The notes under the pieces: model-generated
Databases searched by the model: none
What the model was told of the DNA's origin: nothing
The model's input: the letters and a program-made list of their open reading frames with translations, nothing else
Program-made: the position numbers and the translations under genes
Shown here: in pieces, positions 51,151-58,940 of the stretch
Layout: every line of letters begins with the position of its first letter
Numbering within the stretch: position 1 is the stretch's first letter
Assembly: GCA_003576745.1 (NCBI GenBank)
Contig: QEVR01000002.1
Location: 111,874-175,873, forward strand
DNA length: 64,000 nucleotides
Reading direction: 5' to 3'
From: Candidatus Uhrbacteria bacterium
GTDB lineage: Bacteria; Patescibacteriota; Patescibacteriia; 2-12-FULL-60-25

Positions 51151-51795
51151 ATGTCTCTTTTCGAATTATCGCCGACTGAGCTCCGCCTTTTGCGACGGCT
51201 GAATCGCCCATGGAAAATCCAGGAGTATTTGGACGGCCTGCCGATCAATTTTGAACGGCGCGGTGAAACCTGCATGTCCCCGCGGCGGGTCATGCGAGAA
51301 AAAACGGCGCACTGCATTGAGGGCGCCATGTTCGCGGCGCTCGCTCTCCGCATCAACGGCCATGCGCCCCTGCTGGTTGATATTGAAACGGTGCCAAGCG
51401 ATGACGCGCATGTGATGGCCGTATTCCGACAAAACGGCCGCTGGGGCGCCATTCATAAAACGAATCACCTCGCGCTCCGCTATCGCGATCCTGTGTATAC
51501 CTCCATCCGCGAGCTCGTGATGTCCCATTTTCATGAATATGCGGATGGCGACGGCCGAAAAACCATGCGAAGTTTTACGCGGCCCATTCATCTCCGGCGT
51601 TTCGATGCCCAAGGATGGATGACGGACGAGGACGATCTCTGGTATATCGCGGAATACATTGCGGACGTTCCGCATATTCCCCTGCTCACTCGTTCTCATG
51701 TTTCATTGCTTCGTCCCATGAGCGTCTTTGAAGCCGCGATGCATCGCAAAACGGAATGGGACCGCAGCGGAAAACGGCGAAGGCGCATTTCCTGA
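51151..51795 (+). CDS. transglutaminase-like/papain-like cysteine protein
   Basis: 214 residues. The segment HCIEGAMFAALALRINGHAPLLVDIE, then DDAHVMAVFRQNGRWGAIHKTNHLALRYRDPVY has the Cys-His arrangement of transglutaminase-like superfamily proteins: Cys in HCIEGA at an N-terminal helix start, His in DAHVMAVF and an Asn/Asp afterwards. It could be a peptidase, amidase or a binding protein that kept the fold. Soluble, no signal peptide. Start MSLFELSPTE. Confidence 0.6.
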   Translation: MSLFELSPTELRLLRRLNRPWKIQEYLDGLPINFERRGETCMSPRRVMREKTAHCIEGAMFAALALRINGHAPLLVDIETVPSDDAHVMAVFRQNGRWGAIHKTNHLALRYRDPVYTSIRELVMSHFHEYADGDGRKTMRSFTRPIHLRRFDAQGWMTDEDDLWYIAEYIADVPHIPLLTRSHVSLLRPMSVFEAAMHRKTEWDRSGKRRRRIS

Positions 51796-52019
51796 ACATG
51801 ACCGGACGATTAGAGATGCTGGACGGGAGTTTTCGCGTACTTTGTTAGATATGCCTTTTTTGGGAGGCGCTAGGGCACTAATGGTTGATGACGTGAGATC
51901 TCACTTGAAGCAGAACTCATTCACGAGGAGTGCAGCCGAGGCGAGGGATTTGGTTCCGCGTCTCGTTTTTATTCTCGCCTCGGCTTGACCCATACCGTTC
52001 TCAGTCGCACTGGAGTTTA
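51796..52019. other. gene-free stretch with inverted repeats
   Basis: Contains the 12-bp palindrome GTGAGATCTCAC (51892-51903) and AGCCGAGGCGAG (51934-51945) facing CTCGCCTCGGCT (51974-51985), a perfect 12-bp stem with a 28-nt loop that itself has CGCGTCTCGTTTTTATT. It could be a terminator for the preceding gene or a protein-binding site. Confidence 0.5.
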
Positions 52020-52048
52020 TTGACAAAACGACTGAAATGGAGTAATAT
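52020..52048 (+). promoter_or_regulatory. strong sigma70-type promoter
   Basis: TTGACA, 17-bp spacer, TAATAT; start near 52055 gives a leader of about 31 nt for the gene at 52086. Confidence 0.85.
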
Positions 52049-52085
52049 CCGCATTTCTTCACGCTCTTTGAAAAATGGTGAAATA

Positions 52086-52364
52086 ATGAATCAAACAACC
52101 AAACGCATTCCGTGGATCATGATCATGCTCTTCGTCTTTGGCGTCGCGAGCCTGATGATGGACATCGCCGATATCGCTGCAGGACGCGTGGACGCGAACC
52201 GGCACATCCCTTTCTTGTACCCGGTCATTACCGGCATTTTCGCCTGGATGGTCTGGTATATCGACCGCTTCCCCGAAACGCGCAAAACCGGCGTCGTCCG
52301 GACGGAAAGGCGCGGACAAGCTCTGAACGGACGAGCAGGAGGTTCAGATCGTGGAACTCCGTGA
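52086..52364 (+). CDS. small membrane protein
   Basis: 92 residues with two hydrophobic segments (WIMIMLFVFGVASLMMDIADI and FLYPVITGIFAWMVWYI) and an Arg/Gly-rich tail (TERRGQALNGRAGGSDRG). Transcribed from promoter 52020-52048; the open frame further upstream predates the promoter and is not used. Overlaps the next gene by 14 bp. Confidence 0.65.
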   Translation: MNQTTKRIPWIMIMLFVFGVASLMMDIADIAAGRVDANRHIPFLYPVITGIFAWMVWYIDRFPETRKTGVVRTERRGQALNGRAGGSDRGTP

Positions 52365-52650
52365 TACCTACAGGTTCCTTGTGGGACTGCTCCTCGCGCT
52401 TCTCATCGTGACCGCCGGCCTGGACGCCTTCGCGCTCTGGACGAACGCAGACGCTGAAGCGCTGAACAGTCTCCCCTTTCTGCCGTCCTTTATCATCCTC
52501 ACCTTCATCATCTTCGCGGTTGTCGTGCACAGAAGCTGGGACAAGCTGCTCAAGGATGAACGGAAACGGATTCTCCGCGAGTTCGCCAAAGACTCCTATC
52601 TCCACCCGTCGCACCGTCCCGATCCGGACAAATGGAATGGCCTCGGCTGA
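52351..52650 (+). CDS. small membrane protein (GTG start, strong SD)
   Basis: 99 residues, two transmembrane helices (YRFLVGLLLALLIVTAGLDAFAL, FLPSFIILTFIIFAVVVH) and a basic C-terminus (KLLKDERKRILREF). GTG 52351 is preceded by AGGAGGTT seven nt upstream, one of few textbook Shine-Dalgarno sites here. Overlapping start suggests coupling to 52086-52364. Function unknown. Confidence 0.65.
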   Translation: MELRDTYRFLVGLLLALLIVTAGLDAFALWTNADAEALNSLPFLPSFIILTFIIFAVVVHRSWDKLLKDERKRILREFAKDSYLHPSHRPDPDKWNGLG

Positions 52651-52671
52651 CCCCTTGACGAATGACTCAAC

Positions 52672-52700
52672 AACACCTGCCTCTCGGCGGGTGTTTCCTT
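52672..52700 (+). terminator. intrinsic terminator
   Basis: AACACCTGCC-TCTC-GGCGGGTGTT, 10-bp stem, followed by TCCTTG; weak T run. Confidence 0.8.
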
Positions 52701-52744
52701 GTCCGGAAAGAGATCTCTCGCGGGAAAAAGAGGGACGCATACGC

Positions 52745-52773
52745 TTGCCCGAACCGCATGATTCTGCTATTCT
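52745..52773 (+). promoter_or_regulatory. tRNA-Trp promoter
   Basis: TTGCCC, 17-bp spacer, TATTCT with an extended TGC; 22 nt from the hexamer to the mature tRNA 5' end. Confidence 0.7.
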
Positions 52774-52795
52774 CAACGCCGCATTGTGGCATCAT

Positions 52796-52869
52796 GGGGG
52801 CGTCGTTCAGTGGTAGGACACGGGTCTCCAAAACCCGTTACGTGGGTTCGATTCCTACCGCCCCTGCCA
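52796..52869 (+). tRNA. tRNA-Trp (anticodon CCA)
   Basis: Cloverleaf: acceptor GGGGGCG/CGCCCCT (G1-U72 wobble) with discriminator G; D-stem GTTC/GGAC; anticodon stem CGGGT/ACCCG with loop CTCCAAA (anticodon CCA); T arm GTGGG-TTCGATT-CCTAC. CCA is encoded (52867-52869). No intron. It ends in a hairpin terminator. Confidence 0.95.
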
Positions 52870-52906
52870 TAACAATACCGCTGGTTATTGCCGGCGGTAT
52901 TGTTAT
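52869..52906 (+). terminator. terminator after tRNA-Trp
   Basis: ATAACAATACCGC/GCGGTATTGTTAT, 13-bp stem with a 12-nt loop, followed by CTTG. Confidence 0.8.
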
Positions 52907-53001
52907 CTTGTCGGGAGTGAGATGGAATCGAACGGGCGGCGAGAGACCCGCCGATGACGGGTCGGTGCGCAGCCGCCCAGGACCGCGAGCGGAGCGAGCG
53001 G

Positions 53002-53022
53002 CGATTCCTACCGCCCCTGCCA
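53002..53022 (+). repeat. duplicate of tRNA-Trp 3' end (possible att remnant)
   Basis: A 21-bp perfect direct repeat of the tRNA-Trp 3' end including CCA (52849-52869), 153 bp downstream. The segment between (CGCGAGCGGAGCGAGCGG) does not fold into another tRNA. A second hairpin terminator (CAAAACACTCG/CGAGTGTTTTG, 53025-53054) follows. Confidence 0.8.
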
Positions 53023-53024
53023 GA

Positions 53025-53054
53025 CAAAACACTCGTCATGTGGCGAGTGTTTTG
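53025..53054 (+). terminator. hairpin after tRNA fragment
   Basis: 11-bp perfect stem CAAAACACTCG/CGAGTGTTTTG with an 8-nt loop; on + it ends in TTTTGC. Confidence 0.75.
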
Positions 53055-53128
53055 CTATGGCTGCTGCATACACCGGATCACCGAGTCCGATTTTTTGCGT
53101 CCTGTGGCCGAAGGGATATTGTGTCGCG

Positions 53129-53134
53129 TATACT
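53129..53134 (+). promoter_or_regulatory. -10 element, leaderless MFS mRNA
   Basis: TATACT lies 7 nt before ATG 53142; no Shine-Dalgarno is present and no strong -35. Confidence 0.55.
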
Positions 53135-53141
53135 TCCCCTC

Positions 53142-54320
53142 ATGCCGCCTGAACGAAAAAAGATCCCCCGCAATGTTCTCATCATCGCGTTTGTTGCGCT
53201 CGCATCGGGATTCGGACAAGATCTTATCACACCGATCCTCCCGGGATTTCTCGTGCTTATCGGAGTAAACCGCGCGGGCGTGGGCGTGATTGACGGCCTA
53301 TTGCAAGGCATGACGAGCTTGTTCCGGTTCGTGTCCGGCCATGTATCGGATCGCGCCCGAAACCGGAAGACATTCATTTTTCTCGGCTATGCGCTGTCGG
53401 CGGCGGCGCGTCCCATGCTGGCGCTGGCCGGCGGATTCTGGGCCGTCGCTACTCTGCGCGCCGCAGACGGCGCCGGGAAAGGCGTGAAGGACGCCCCTCG
53501 CGATGCGCTCATTGCCGATTCTTCCGGCGTGCATGTTCGCGGGAGGGCATTCGGTTTTCAGCGGCTTGTTGATACCATGGGTTCTGTATTCGGACCATTG
53601 CTTGCCGGTGCCATGTTGATACTGCTTGGCGCTTCACTCGCGACCTATCGCCTCATTTTCCTTCTCGCCGCCGTTCCGGGCGCCATTGCCCTGCTGCTTA
53701 TCTGGTTCGGCATTCGGGAACCGGCGCGCGAACGCATGTCGCGCAAGAAGCACGGAGCGCCTCTGCCCTTGGCCTTTTGGGTGTTTACGCTTGGCACGGC
53801 CATTGCCATGCTCACGAAAATCAATGATTCGCTTTTTCTTCTTCGGGCATCGGATGCGGGCATTCCCTTGTCGTGGATTCCCGTCCTCTTCGGAGGGTTC
53901 ACCCTGCTCTATGCTCTTTTGTCCTACCCCATCGGCATTTGGAGCGACAGAATCGGCAAACTCCCGCTTATAATGGCGGGATGGCTGGTGCTCGCCCTTG
54001 TCGAATTCGCATTCTCCTTTCACGTGACGCTCGCGGCATCGCTCGGACTGTTTGCCATGTACGGCCTGTTTTATGCCCTCACCGAAGGATCCGGGCGGGC
54101 GCTGATCGCGGACCTTGTTTCACCCGAATCCCGTGGAAAAGCATATGGATATTTCCATACCATCGTGGGTGTCTGCGTGATTGCGGGCGGCTATATCCTG
54201 GGAAATATATGGGATACCGTCTCGCCCGAACTCGCCTTCCGCATTGCTGCCGCAGGTTCCTTTATTGGATTCGCGATTTTGCTTTTGGCGAGATTTAGGA
54301 AAACAACATTCGCGACATAA
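53142..54320 (+). CDS. MFS transporter
   Basis: 392 residues from ATG 53142 (MPPERKKIPRNVLIIAF). Twelve helices in two bundles: DLITPILPGFLVLIGVNRAGVG in helices 1-2, the MFS loop motif SGHVSDRARNRK between helices 2 and 3, and in the second half SYPIGIWSDRIGKLPL and AYGYFHTIVGVCVIAGGYI. The cytoplasmic loop between halves is basic (ARERMSRKKHG). Drug or metabolite efflux is the usual role; no substrate clue. The longer frame upstream covers the tRNA gene and is not coding. Confidence 0.85.
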   Translation: MPPERKKIPRNVLIIAFVALASGFGQDLITPILPGFLVLIGVNRAGVGVIDGLLQGMTSLFRFVSGHVSDRARNRKTFIFLGYALSAAARPMLALAGGFWAVATLRAADGAGKGVKDAPRDALIADSSGVHVRGRAFGFQRLVDTMGSVFGPLLAGAMLILLGASLATYRLIFLLAAVPGAIALLLIWFGIREPARERMSRKKHGAPLPLAFWVFTLGTAIAMLTKINDSLFLLRASDAGIPLSWIPVLFGGFTLLYALLSYPIGIWSDRIGKLPLIMAGWLVLALVEFAFSFHVTLAASLGLFAMYGLFYALTEGSGRALIADLVSPESRGKAYGYFHTIVGVCVIAGGYILGNIWDTVSPELAFRIAAAGSFIGFAILLLARFRKTTFAT

Positions 54321-54341
54321 TGCTGCGAGCAGGTTTTGATG

Positions 54342-54800
54342 CTATGCAAGGCCTAAACGCCGTTTGAGAATTTCGCGATAAATGTTCGCGCGGCTCACAA
54401 TGCCCACCAGCCTGCCGCCTTCAACCACGGGTAGACGATGAATATGCCGCGCGAGCATTATTGCGCCGGCGCGCATGATCGGCGCATCGGGACTGATAAC
54501 GCTGATATCGGTTGTCATGAATCTGGATACGGGATGATGGCGTATCTCCTCGATTTTCGCCTCGCGCGCTTCAAGATCGGTGTAAGATTCCGGACTTTCA
54601 TAATAACTCCGATAAAACGGATACAGAACGCGAAAAAGATCTTTTTCCGATATGGCGCCAACCATGTTCCCACCGCTATCGACAACAGGAACGCCGCTGA
54701 TTTTTTCGTCGTGCAAAAGCCTTGCCACGTCTTCATAGGTGGCATGCTCCGGCACGGTCACGACATCGACCTCCATCACATCTCTGACATACATATGCAT
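54342..54800 (-). CDS. two-CBS-domain protein
   Basis: 152 residues from ATG 54800 (MHMYVRDVMEVDVVTV; ATG 54794 also possible). CBS domain 1 (residues ~3-60, RDVMEVDVVTVPEHATYEDVARLL) and CBS domain 2 (~90-150, SRFMTTDISVISPDAPIMRAGAIML) with HIHRLPVVEGGRLVGIVSRANI, the nucleotide-binding end. Such pairs sense AMP/ATP or related ligands. No enzyme domain is fused. Confidence 0.85.
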   Translation of the reverse strand: MHMYVRDVMEVDVVTVPEHATYEDVARLLHDEKISGVPVVDSGGNMVGAISEKDLFRVLYPFYRSYYESPESYTDLEAREAKIEEIRHHPVSRFMTTDISVISPDAPIMRAGAIMLARHIHRLPVVEGGRLVGIVSRANIYREILKRRLGLA

Positions 54801-54915
54801 ATGGGTTAGAGAATGAGAATTCGGTACGAAGGAGCTTCTGCTTTGAAGCATAGCGCGGTGTGGGAATAAGGCAAGAAAATTCCCGCGCTCGCTATTGCCG
54901 TCCATCCGCTTGTGC

Positions 54916-54921
54916 TAGGAT
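54916..54921 (+). promoter_or_regulatory. -10 element, leaderless lipoprotein mRNA
   Basis: Extended TGCTAGGAT with the hexamer 8 nt from ATG 54930. Confidence 0.55.
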
Positions 54922-54929
54922 GGAACAGG

Positions 54930-55421
54930 ATGAAATACCTCTTGATTATCTTCGGGCTCGTACTTGTGGGTGCGGGCTGTGTTAGGACGGACGGTGAAAC
55001 GCCCGAGGCTGTCGTGCTGAATACCAATGCGCAAACGATTCCTGCTAGCGATACGACACTCGTCCTGCGCGGGCGAAACCTCAATGCCATCCCATCCTCT
55101 GTATTCATTAGGACAGATCTCACCATGCTGGACCTTTCGGGAAATGCGCTGACAGGCGCGCCACAGGCGGAGATCGGCAGGCTTCTGAACCTTGTTGAGC
55201 TCAATCTGAGCAATAACCAGCTGACGGGACTGCCTGCCGAGCTCGGACGCCTCAAACAGTTACAGGTACTGGACGTATCGAATAACCGACTAACGGGGCT
55301 TCCGCTGGAATTGGGCGAACTTACACAACTACGAATTTTGGATATTTCAGGAAACCCGTATTCAATGCAGGACCTGGATCAAATCGCATCGAAGCTGACA
55401 GGCACGGACATACGAAGATAG
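54930..55421 (+). CDS. leucine-rich-repeat lipoprotein
   Basis: 163 residues. Signal peptide with lipobox LVGAGC (Cys17), then LRRs of the IaLDLS/LxxLxxLxLSxNxLTGxP type (residues ~60-150: TMLDLSGNALTGAPQAEIGRLLNLVELNLSNNQLTG). The repeats (about five) form a binding arc; probably a protein-interaction lipoprotein at the cell surface. Start ATG 54930 (MKYLLIIFGL). Confidence 0.85.
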   Translation: MKYLLIIFGLVLVGAGCVRTDGETPEAVVLNTNAQTIPASDTTLVLRGRNLNAIPSSVFIRTDLTMLDLSGNALTGAPQAEIGRLLNLVELNLSNNQLTGLPAELGRLKQLQVLDVSNNRLTGLPLELGELTQLRILDISGNPYSMQDLDQIASKLTGTDIRR

Positions 55422-55490
55422 AGCCTTCACTGCGGCGTAAAAGGCTTTCTTTTCTTAAAGTGTCAGCGTGAAAATCACTTGACATCGTGT

Positions 55491-55496
55491 TATCAT
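55491..55496 (+). promoter_or_regulatory. -10 element, leaderless mRNA
   Basis: Extended TGTTATCAT, hexamer 8 nt from ATG 55505; GTGAAA-17 spacer upstream is a plausible -35. Confidence 0.55.
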
Positions 55497-55504
55497 GAGC
55501 ACAT

Positions 55505-56149
55505 ATGAAAACCGTCCCCAAAGTCCTCATAGGCATTTTAGCCTTTTTCGGAGGCATTATTGTGTTGTTATTCGTATACGGACTCTTCCTCGGCGCAAAG
55601 GAAGCGACTCAAAAACCGTCTCCGCAAACCGCCGGAGAAGTGCAGCCAGCTGCCCCGCCTGAACCGAGTGCCGATCCGCAGGCAAAGGTATTCGACGGCA
55701 TGGGATTCCGCATGTCGTATCCCGCGGACTGGGTATTTGAAAAACCGAATGGATATACCGTGGTGTTCTCCGGTGCTCAAGGATCGCCCTCCTATTATGC
55801 AACCGTAAACATGCAGATTATCGCGACAACCAAAGCCGGTGGAAAGCACGAGACCGCCGATACCCTGATCGCGGACCTGCGCGAGCAAATCATGACGGCT
55901 CAAGAACCGAATGTCACGGACGCTGCTGATCAAAGCTTTACCAACACATCCGGCCAGCTTGTATCGGCAACCGGTTTTGCGGCGGCGTACACGCGTGATA
56001 ATGAAGAATTCCGCCAGCTGCAATTTGCAAGCCCGAGCGCGGACGGCAATTCCATCTACGCATATTCGTACACGGCTCCGAAGGATTTTTACGAGGAGTA
56101 CAAGCCCGTCGCCATCACGATGATTCAGAGCCTTGAATTGATAAAGTAA
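55505..56149 (+). CDS. anchored PsbP-like hypothetical protein
   Basis: 214 residues. One transmembrane anchor (residues ~6-30), a Pro/Ala/Glu-rich linker (~35-65), then a globular domain (FDGMGFRMSYPADWVFEKPNGYTVVFSG) with the look of PsbP/DUF1795-type beta-sandwich domains. It is probably surface-exposed. Function unknown. Confidence 0.6.
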   Translation: MKTVPKVLIGILAFFGGIIVLLFVYGLFLGAKEATQKPSPQTAGEVQPAAPPEPSADPQAKVFDGMGFRMSYPADWVFEKPNGYTVVFSGAQGSPSYYATVNMQIIATTKAGGKHETADTLIADLREQIMTAQEPNVTDAADQSFTNTSGQLVSATGFAAAYTRDNEEFRQLQFASPSADGNSIYAYSYTAPKDFYEEYKPVAITMIQSLELIK

Positions 56150-56154
56150 TAATC

Positions 56155-56395
56155 CAAAATTGGTGAAAGGGAACAAGTGAGTAGTGAGTAGTGAGTAGTG
56201 AGTGGGTTTTTGGTTATGAGTTATGGGTTGTGGGTTACGGGCGCATGGCTCACGGCGCATAACTCACCTCCTACGCCCTACTCCCTTTGTTCTATGACCT
56301 ACGGACTTACCATAACCCACAACCCATAACCTGCTCATTGCCAAAAACCATCATCTGCGATTTTCCCCGTACCCGACCACAATTCCCCTTCTTTT
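56155..56395. repeat. dispersed repeat with a 7-bp microsatellite
   Basis: GTGAGTA is repeated about four times in tandem near 56173-56200, followed by GGGTTTTTGGTTATGAG, CGGGCGCATGGCTCACGGC and, reversed, CATAACCCACAACCCATAAC. Confidence 0.8.
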
Positions 56396-56399
56396 TCTA

Positions 56400-57041
56400 T
56401 CAACTCCGGTCTCTCCTATCTTTTTTCGAGAGAATCTTCCGGCCGAGAATCAATATGCTTTCGAACATCAAAATCCAAAGGAGGACGATAGTTATCCATA
56501 CGGCCCATGGGAAGCCAATTCGCATACCACCAAATCCCGTATTCATCCCCTGCATCATACCCCACGGACGCGCGCTCTGCGGCACCGTGAAGGATGCATA
56601 GCCCGCGCCGCCCATCATGGGCATGGAAAGGATGCCGCCGGAATATCCCGCCCAGCATCCGAGATATGCCCGCCCCATATTCACATGAGCGAGCCGGAGC
56701 GTCTCCGACCCCTCTCCTCCCATCATTCGATCCATTGCCTCATGCTGCTCGCCCGGATGCGCGTCTTCCATGAAGGCGTCTCCCAGCGCTTCGAATTGCT
56801 CATCGCTGATGTTGCCGCAATCGATCTCTGAACGGTCGCGGGCTCCCTGCTCCGACAAAATCGCCGCGAGCTCCCCGCTCGCATTCTGTCCGGAATCCGC
56901 AAAGACCGTGCCGCGGCCGTACATCATGCCCGTCATTTGCGCCGAGGCCGTTCCGACGATAAAAAAGGAACAAACAAGCGATCCTGAAAGAAGAAACATT
57001 TTCCAAGCGTTCATATATGTCGTGATCATTGAGTGAATCAT
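56400..57041 (-). CDS. secreted/membrane protein, Met-rich
   Basis: About 213 residues; ATG 57041 or further-in Mets. Signal peptide (MFLLSGSLVCSFFIVGTASAQ, cleavage near TASA-QM), a mature domain with Met/Gly motifs (MTGMMYGRGTV, MDRMMGGEG, LSMPMMGGAG, WGMMQGMNTGFGG) and a C-terminal transmembrane helix (WAVWITIVLLWILMFESILIL). The Met-rich motifs suggest copper binding, consistent with the neighbouring metal genes; this is inference. Confidence 0.6.
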   Translation of the reverse strand: MIHSMITTYMNAWKMFLLSGSLVCSFFIVGTASAQMTGMMYGRGTVFADSGQNASGELAAILSEQGARDRSEIDCGNISDEQFEALGDAFMEDAHPGEQHEAMDRMMGGEGSETLRLAHVNMGRAYLGCWAGYSGGILSMPMMGGAGYASFTVPQSARPWGMMQGMNTGFGGMRIGFPWAVWITIVLLWILMFESILILGRKILSKKDRRDRS

Positions 57042-57110
57042 GCGCTGAATATCCTGAACCATATCATATCAAGGTAAAAAACGGGAACGACACTGCACGA
57101 ACGCGTGAGG

Positions 57111-57116
57111 TATACT
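57111..57116 (+). promoter_or_regulatory. -10 element, leaderless mRNA
   Basis: TATACT lies 7 nt from ATG 57124; no Shine-Dalgarno. Confidence 0.55.
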
Positions 57117-57123
57117 TCCTTCC

Positions 57124-57852
57124 ATGCAATACGCTTGGTTTCTGTGGAGCGCCGGACTGCTGGCCATTTGGTTCGTCGTCTATGCGATGCTTCCTACGCG
57201 CGCACAGCGCCGACAGCTCGTTATCGTCAGTTTCTGGACATCCCTCCTCGGCATTACGGAGCCAATATTCGTGCCCGAATATTGGAATCCGCCGTCTCTT
57301 TTCGGACTCGCGCAATCCACGGGCTTCGATATCGAAAGTTTTATGTTCGCATTCGGGGTCGGCGGCGTATCAGTGCTGTATGACGTATTTTTCCCGCAGG
57401 TCAGGCACCCCATGAGCCGCGCGGTACGCCATGGCGCGCGGCATCGTTTTCATGTGTTTGCGCTCTGGAGCGGTCCTGCAACATTCGTTCTGCTCCTGCT
57501 TTTCAGCGATCTGAACCCCATCTACAGCGTCATCGCGGGCTTGGCAGTGGGTTCCGTGGCCAGCATCCTCTGCAGGCCGGACTTGCTGAAAAAAATGCTC
57601 TTCACGGGTCCGGTATTTTTTGTCGTCTATTTTTTGTATTTCCTTTCCCTTGTTCTTGTCTTTCCTTCGTTTGTCGAAACAGTATGGAATCTCCAGCGGC
57701 TGTCGGGCATCCTGTTCGCCGGTATCCCCCTGGAAGAACTCGTATTCGCGCTCTTCTTCGGGTTCTATTGGGCGAGCATTTACGAACATGCGTCGATGTC
57801 CGTTCTGTCGCCGTATATCGCGCCGACGCGTGGTGGACGCGGTCATGCGTGA
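57124..57852 (+). CDS. lycopene cyclase-domain-like membrane protein
   Basis: 242 residues, about seven transmembrane helices. GIPLEELVFALFFGFYWASIYEH near the C-terminus resembles the (P/L)EE-containing segment of the CrtYc/d-type lycopene cyclase domain, and GITEPIFVPEYWNP carries the family's E-rich loop. No carotenoid genes are nearby, so the membrane fold may have been recruited for something else. Leaderless promoter TATACT. Confidence 0.55.
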   Translation: MQYAWFLWSAGLLAIWFVVYAMLPTRAQRRQLVIVSFWTSLLGITEPIFVPEYWNPPSLFGLAQSTGFDIESFMFAFGVGGVSVLYDVFFPQVRHPMSRAVRHGARHRFHVFALWSGPATFVLLLLFSDLNPIYSVIAGLAVGSVASILCRPDLLKKMLFTGPVFFVVYFLYFLSLVLVFPSFVETVWNLQRLSGILFAGIPLEELVFALFFGFYWASIYEHASMSVLSPYIAPTRGGRGHA

Positions 57853-57929
57853 TACAAAAATGCCGGTGGAGATGAAGCTTCGCGACCGTTGCCCAATCCC
57901 GGGCGCGATGATACTATCCGCCCATAGCC

Positions 57930-58349
57930 ATGAAACATGCAGGAATTGTGGTCATTGTCGCTGTCCTCGCTCTCATCCGCGTCGCGCTGTTTTGGGGTAT
58001 AGCCGACATGCATACGAATGCCGTTAACCAGCATGTCTGCCCGATCATCACGCTGATGGATTCAACCTGCGCCGAACATACGAATATGGCGGTTGCGCTC
58101 AGCCATCATCTTACGGTCGCCATGCATACGGCAACCGGCACGCTTGCTTGGCGCGTGGCCCTTGAACTCCTGGGAGCGTTAACGCTGTTCTGGATCGCGT
58201 ATCGCGTTTTCAAAGACGCCATACCGTCCGGCATTCTTCGCCGGATACGGTTCTATAAACCGAAACCCGACATTCTATTCTCCGGCTGCTGGAAACAGCA
58301 GCGGTGGATTGCTTTCCATAATAAAGGATCAATCGCTGTCGCCGCATAG
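57930..58349 (+). CDS. small membrane protein
   Basis: 139 residues: TM 1 (HAGIVVIVAVLALIRVALFWGIA), a loop with His and Cys (HTNAVNQHVCPIITLMDSTCAEHTN), TM 2 (TLAWRVALELLGALTLFWIAY), then a basic tail. The His/Cys loop could bind a metal. An extended -10 (TGATACTAT) lies 12 nt upstream. No family. Confidence 0.5.
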   Translation: MKHAGIVVIVAVLALIRVALFWGIADMHTNAVNQHVCPIITLMDSTCAEHTNMAVALSHHLTVAMHTATGTLAWRVALELLGALTLFWIAYRVFKDAIPSGILRRIRFYKPKPDILFSGCWKQQRWIAFHNKGSIAVAA

Positions 58350-58426
58350 CGCGCATGCCCACGCGTCTTGTATGACGCTGTGCATGTGTTCGTGAAGCGG
58401 TTTTTTTGTAATTCCCTTTATCCTCT

Positions 58427-58936
58427 ATGCGTGTACGACCTGCAACTCTCGCTCTCGTATCCCTCGTCGTGGGCATTGCCGTTGTCAGCCTCGTGCTGAT
58501 AAAAGAACGGCCGAACGATCCGGCAAACGAGAAGCGTGTCAACCAAACGGAATCGGTCACCGATAACGGAATGAATGTTACCGTCTACAAATCGTCATCC
58601 TGCAATTGCTGCGGAAATTACGTGGCCTATCTCAAGCGCCGCGGCCTGAATGTCGAGACGGTAAATACGCAGGACCTCTCCGGCATAAAATCCGCGAATG
58701 GCGTCCCGCGCGATGTACAAAGCTGCCATACCACGCTTATCGGCGACTATACCGTGGAGGGACATGTTCCCATAGAAGCAATAGAAAAATTGCTGAACGA
58801 ACAGCCGCCGATTGAAGGCATTGCCCTGCCCGACATGCCGGCAGGTTCGCCCGGCATGCCCGGCGCAAAACAGGGTCCCTTCGACATACGCGGCTTCACG
58901 GCCGACGGGACGCTGTCCAGCTTCATGCTGCTGTAA
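58427..58936 (+). CDS. DUF411 metal-binding protein
   Basis: 169 residues: a transmembrane anchor (residues ~6-26), then DUF411 with VTVYKSSSCNCCGNYVAYLKRRGLNVE (Cys59, Cys61, Cys62), LSGIKSANGVPRDVQSCHTTLIGDYTVEGHVP and LPDMPAGSPGMPGA. DUF411/CopG-like proteins bind copper in the periplasm and accompany copper resistance operons. It heads the overlapping eight-gene cluster ending at 63808. Confidence 0.9.
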   Translation: MRVRPATLALVSLVVGIAVVSLVLIKERPNDPANEKRVNQTESVTDNGMNVTVYKSSSCNCCGNYVAYLKRRGLNVETVNTQDLSGIKSANGVPRDVQSCHTTLIGDYTVEGHVPIEAIEKLLNEQPPIEGIALPDMPAGSPGMPGAKQGPFDIRGFTADGTLSSFMLL

Positions 58937-58940
58937 TCCT

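Noticed and set aside
51728..51988. 86-aa frame after the transglutaminase-like gene
   Set aside because: Overlaps the preceding gene and the inverted repeats; no support.
52910..53022. Second tRNA gene
   Set aside because: Only the 3' end is present; no acceptor 5' strand, D-arm or anticodon stem can be folded.
56173..56200. Tandem GTGAGTA units resembling a CRISPR or VNTR
   Set aside because: Units are 7 bp, contiguous and have no spacers; part of the dispersed repeat family, no cas genes.
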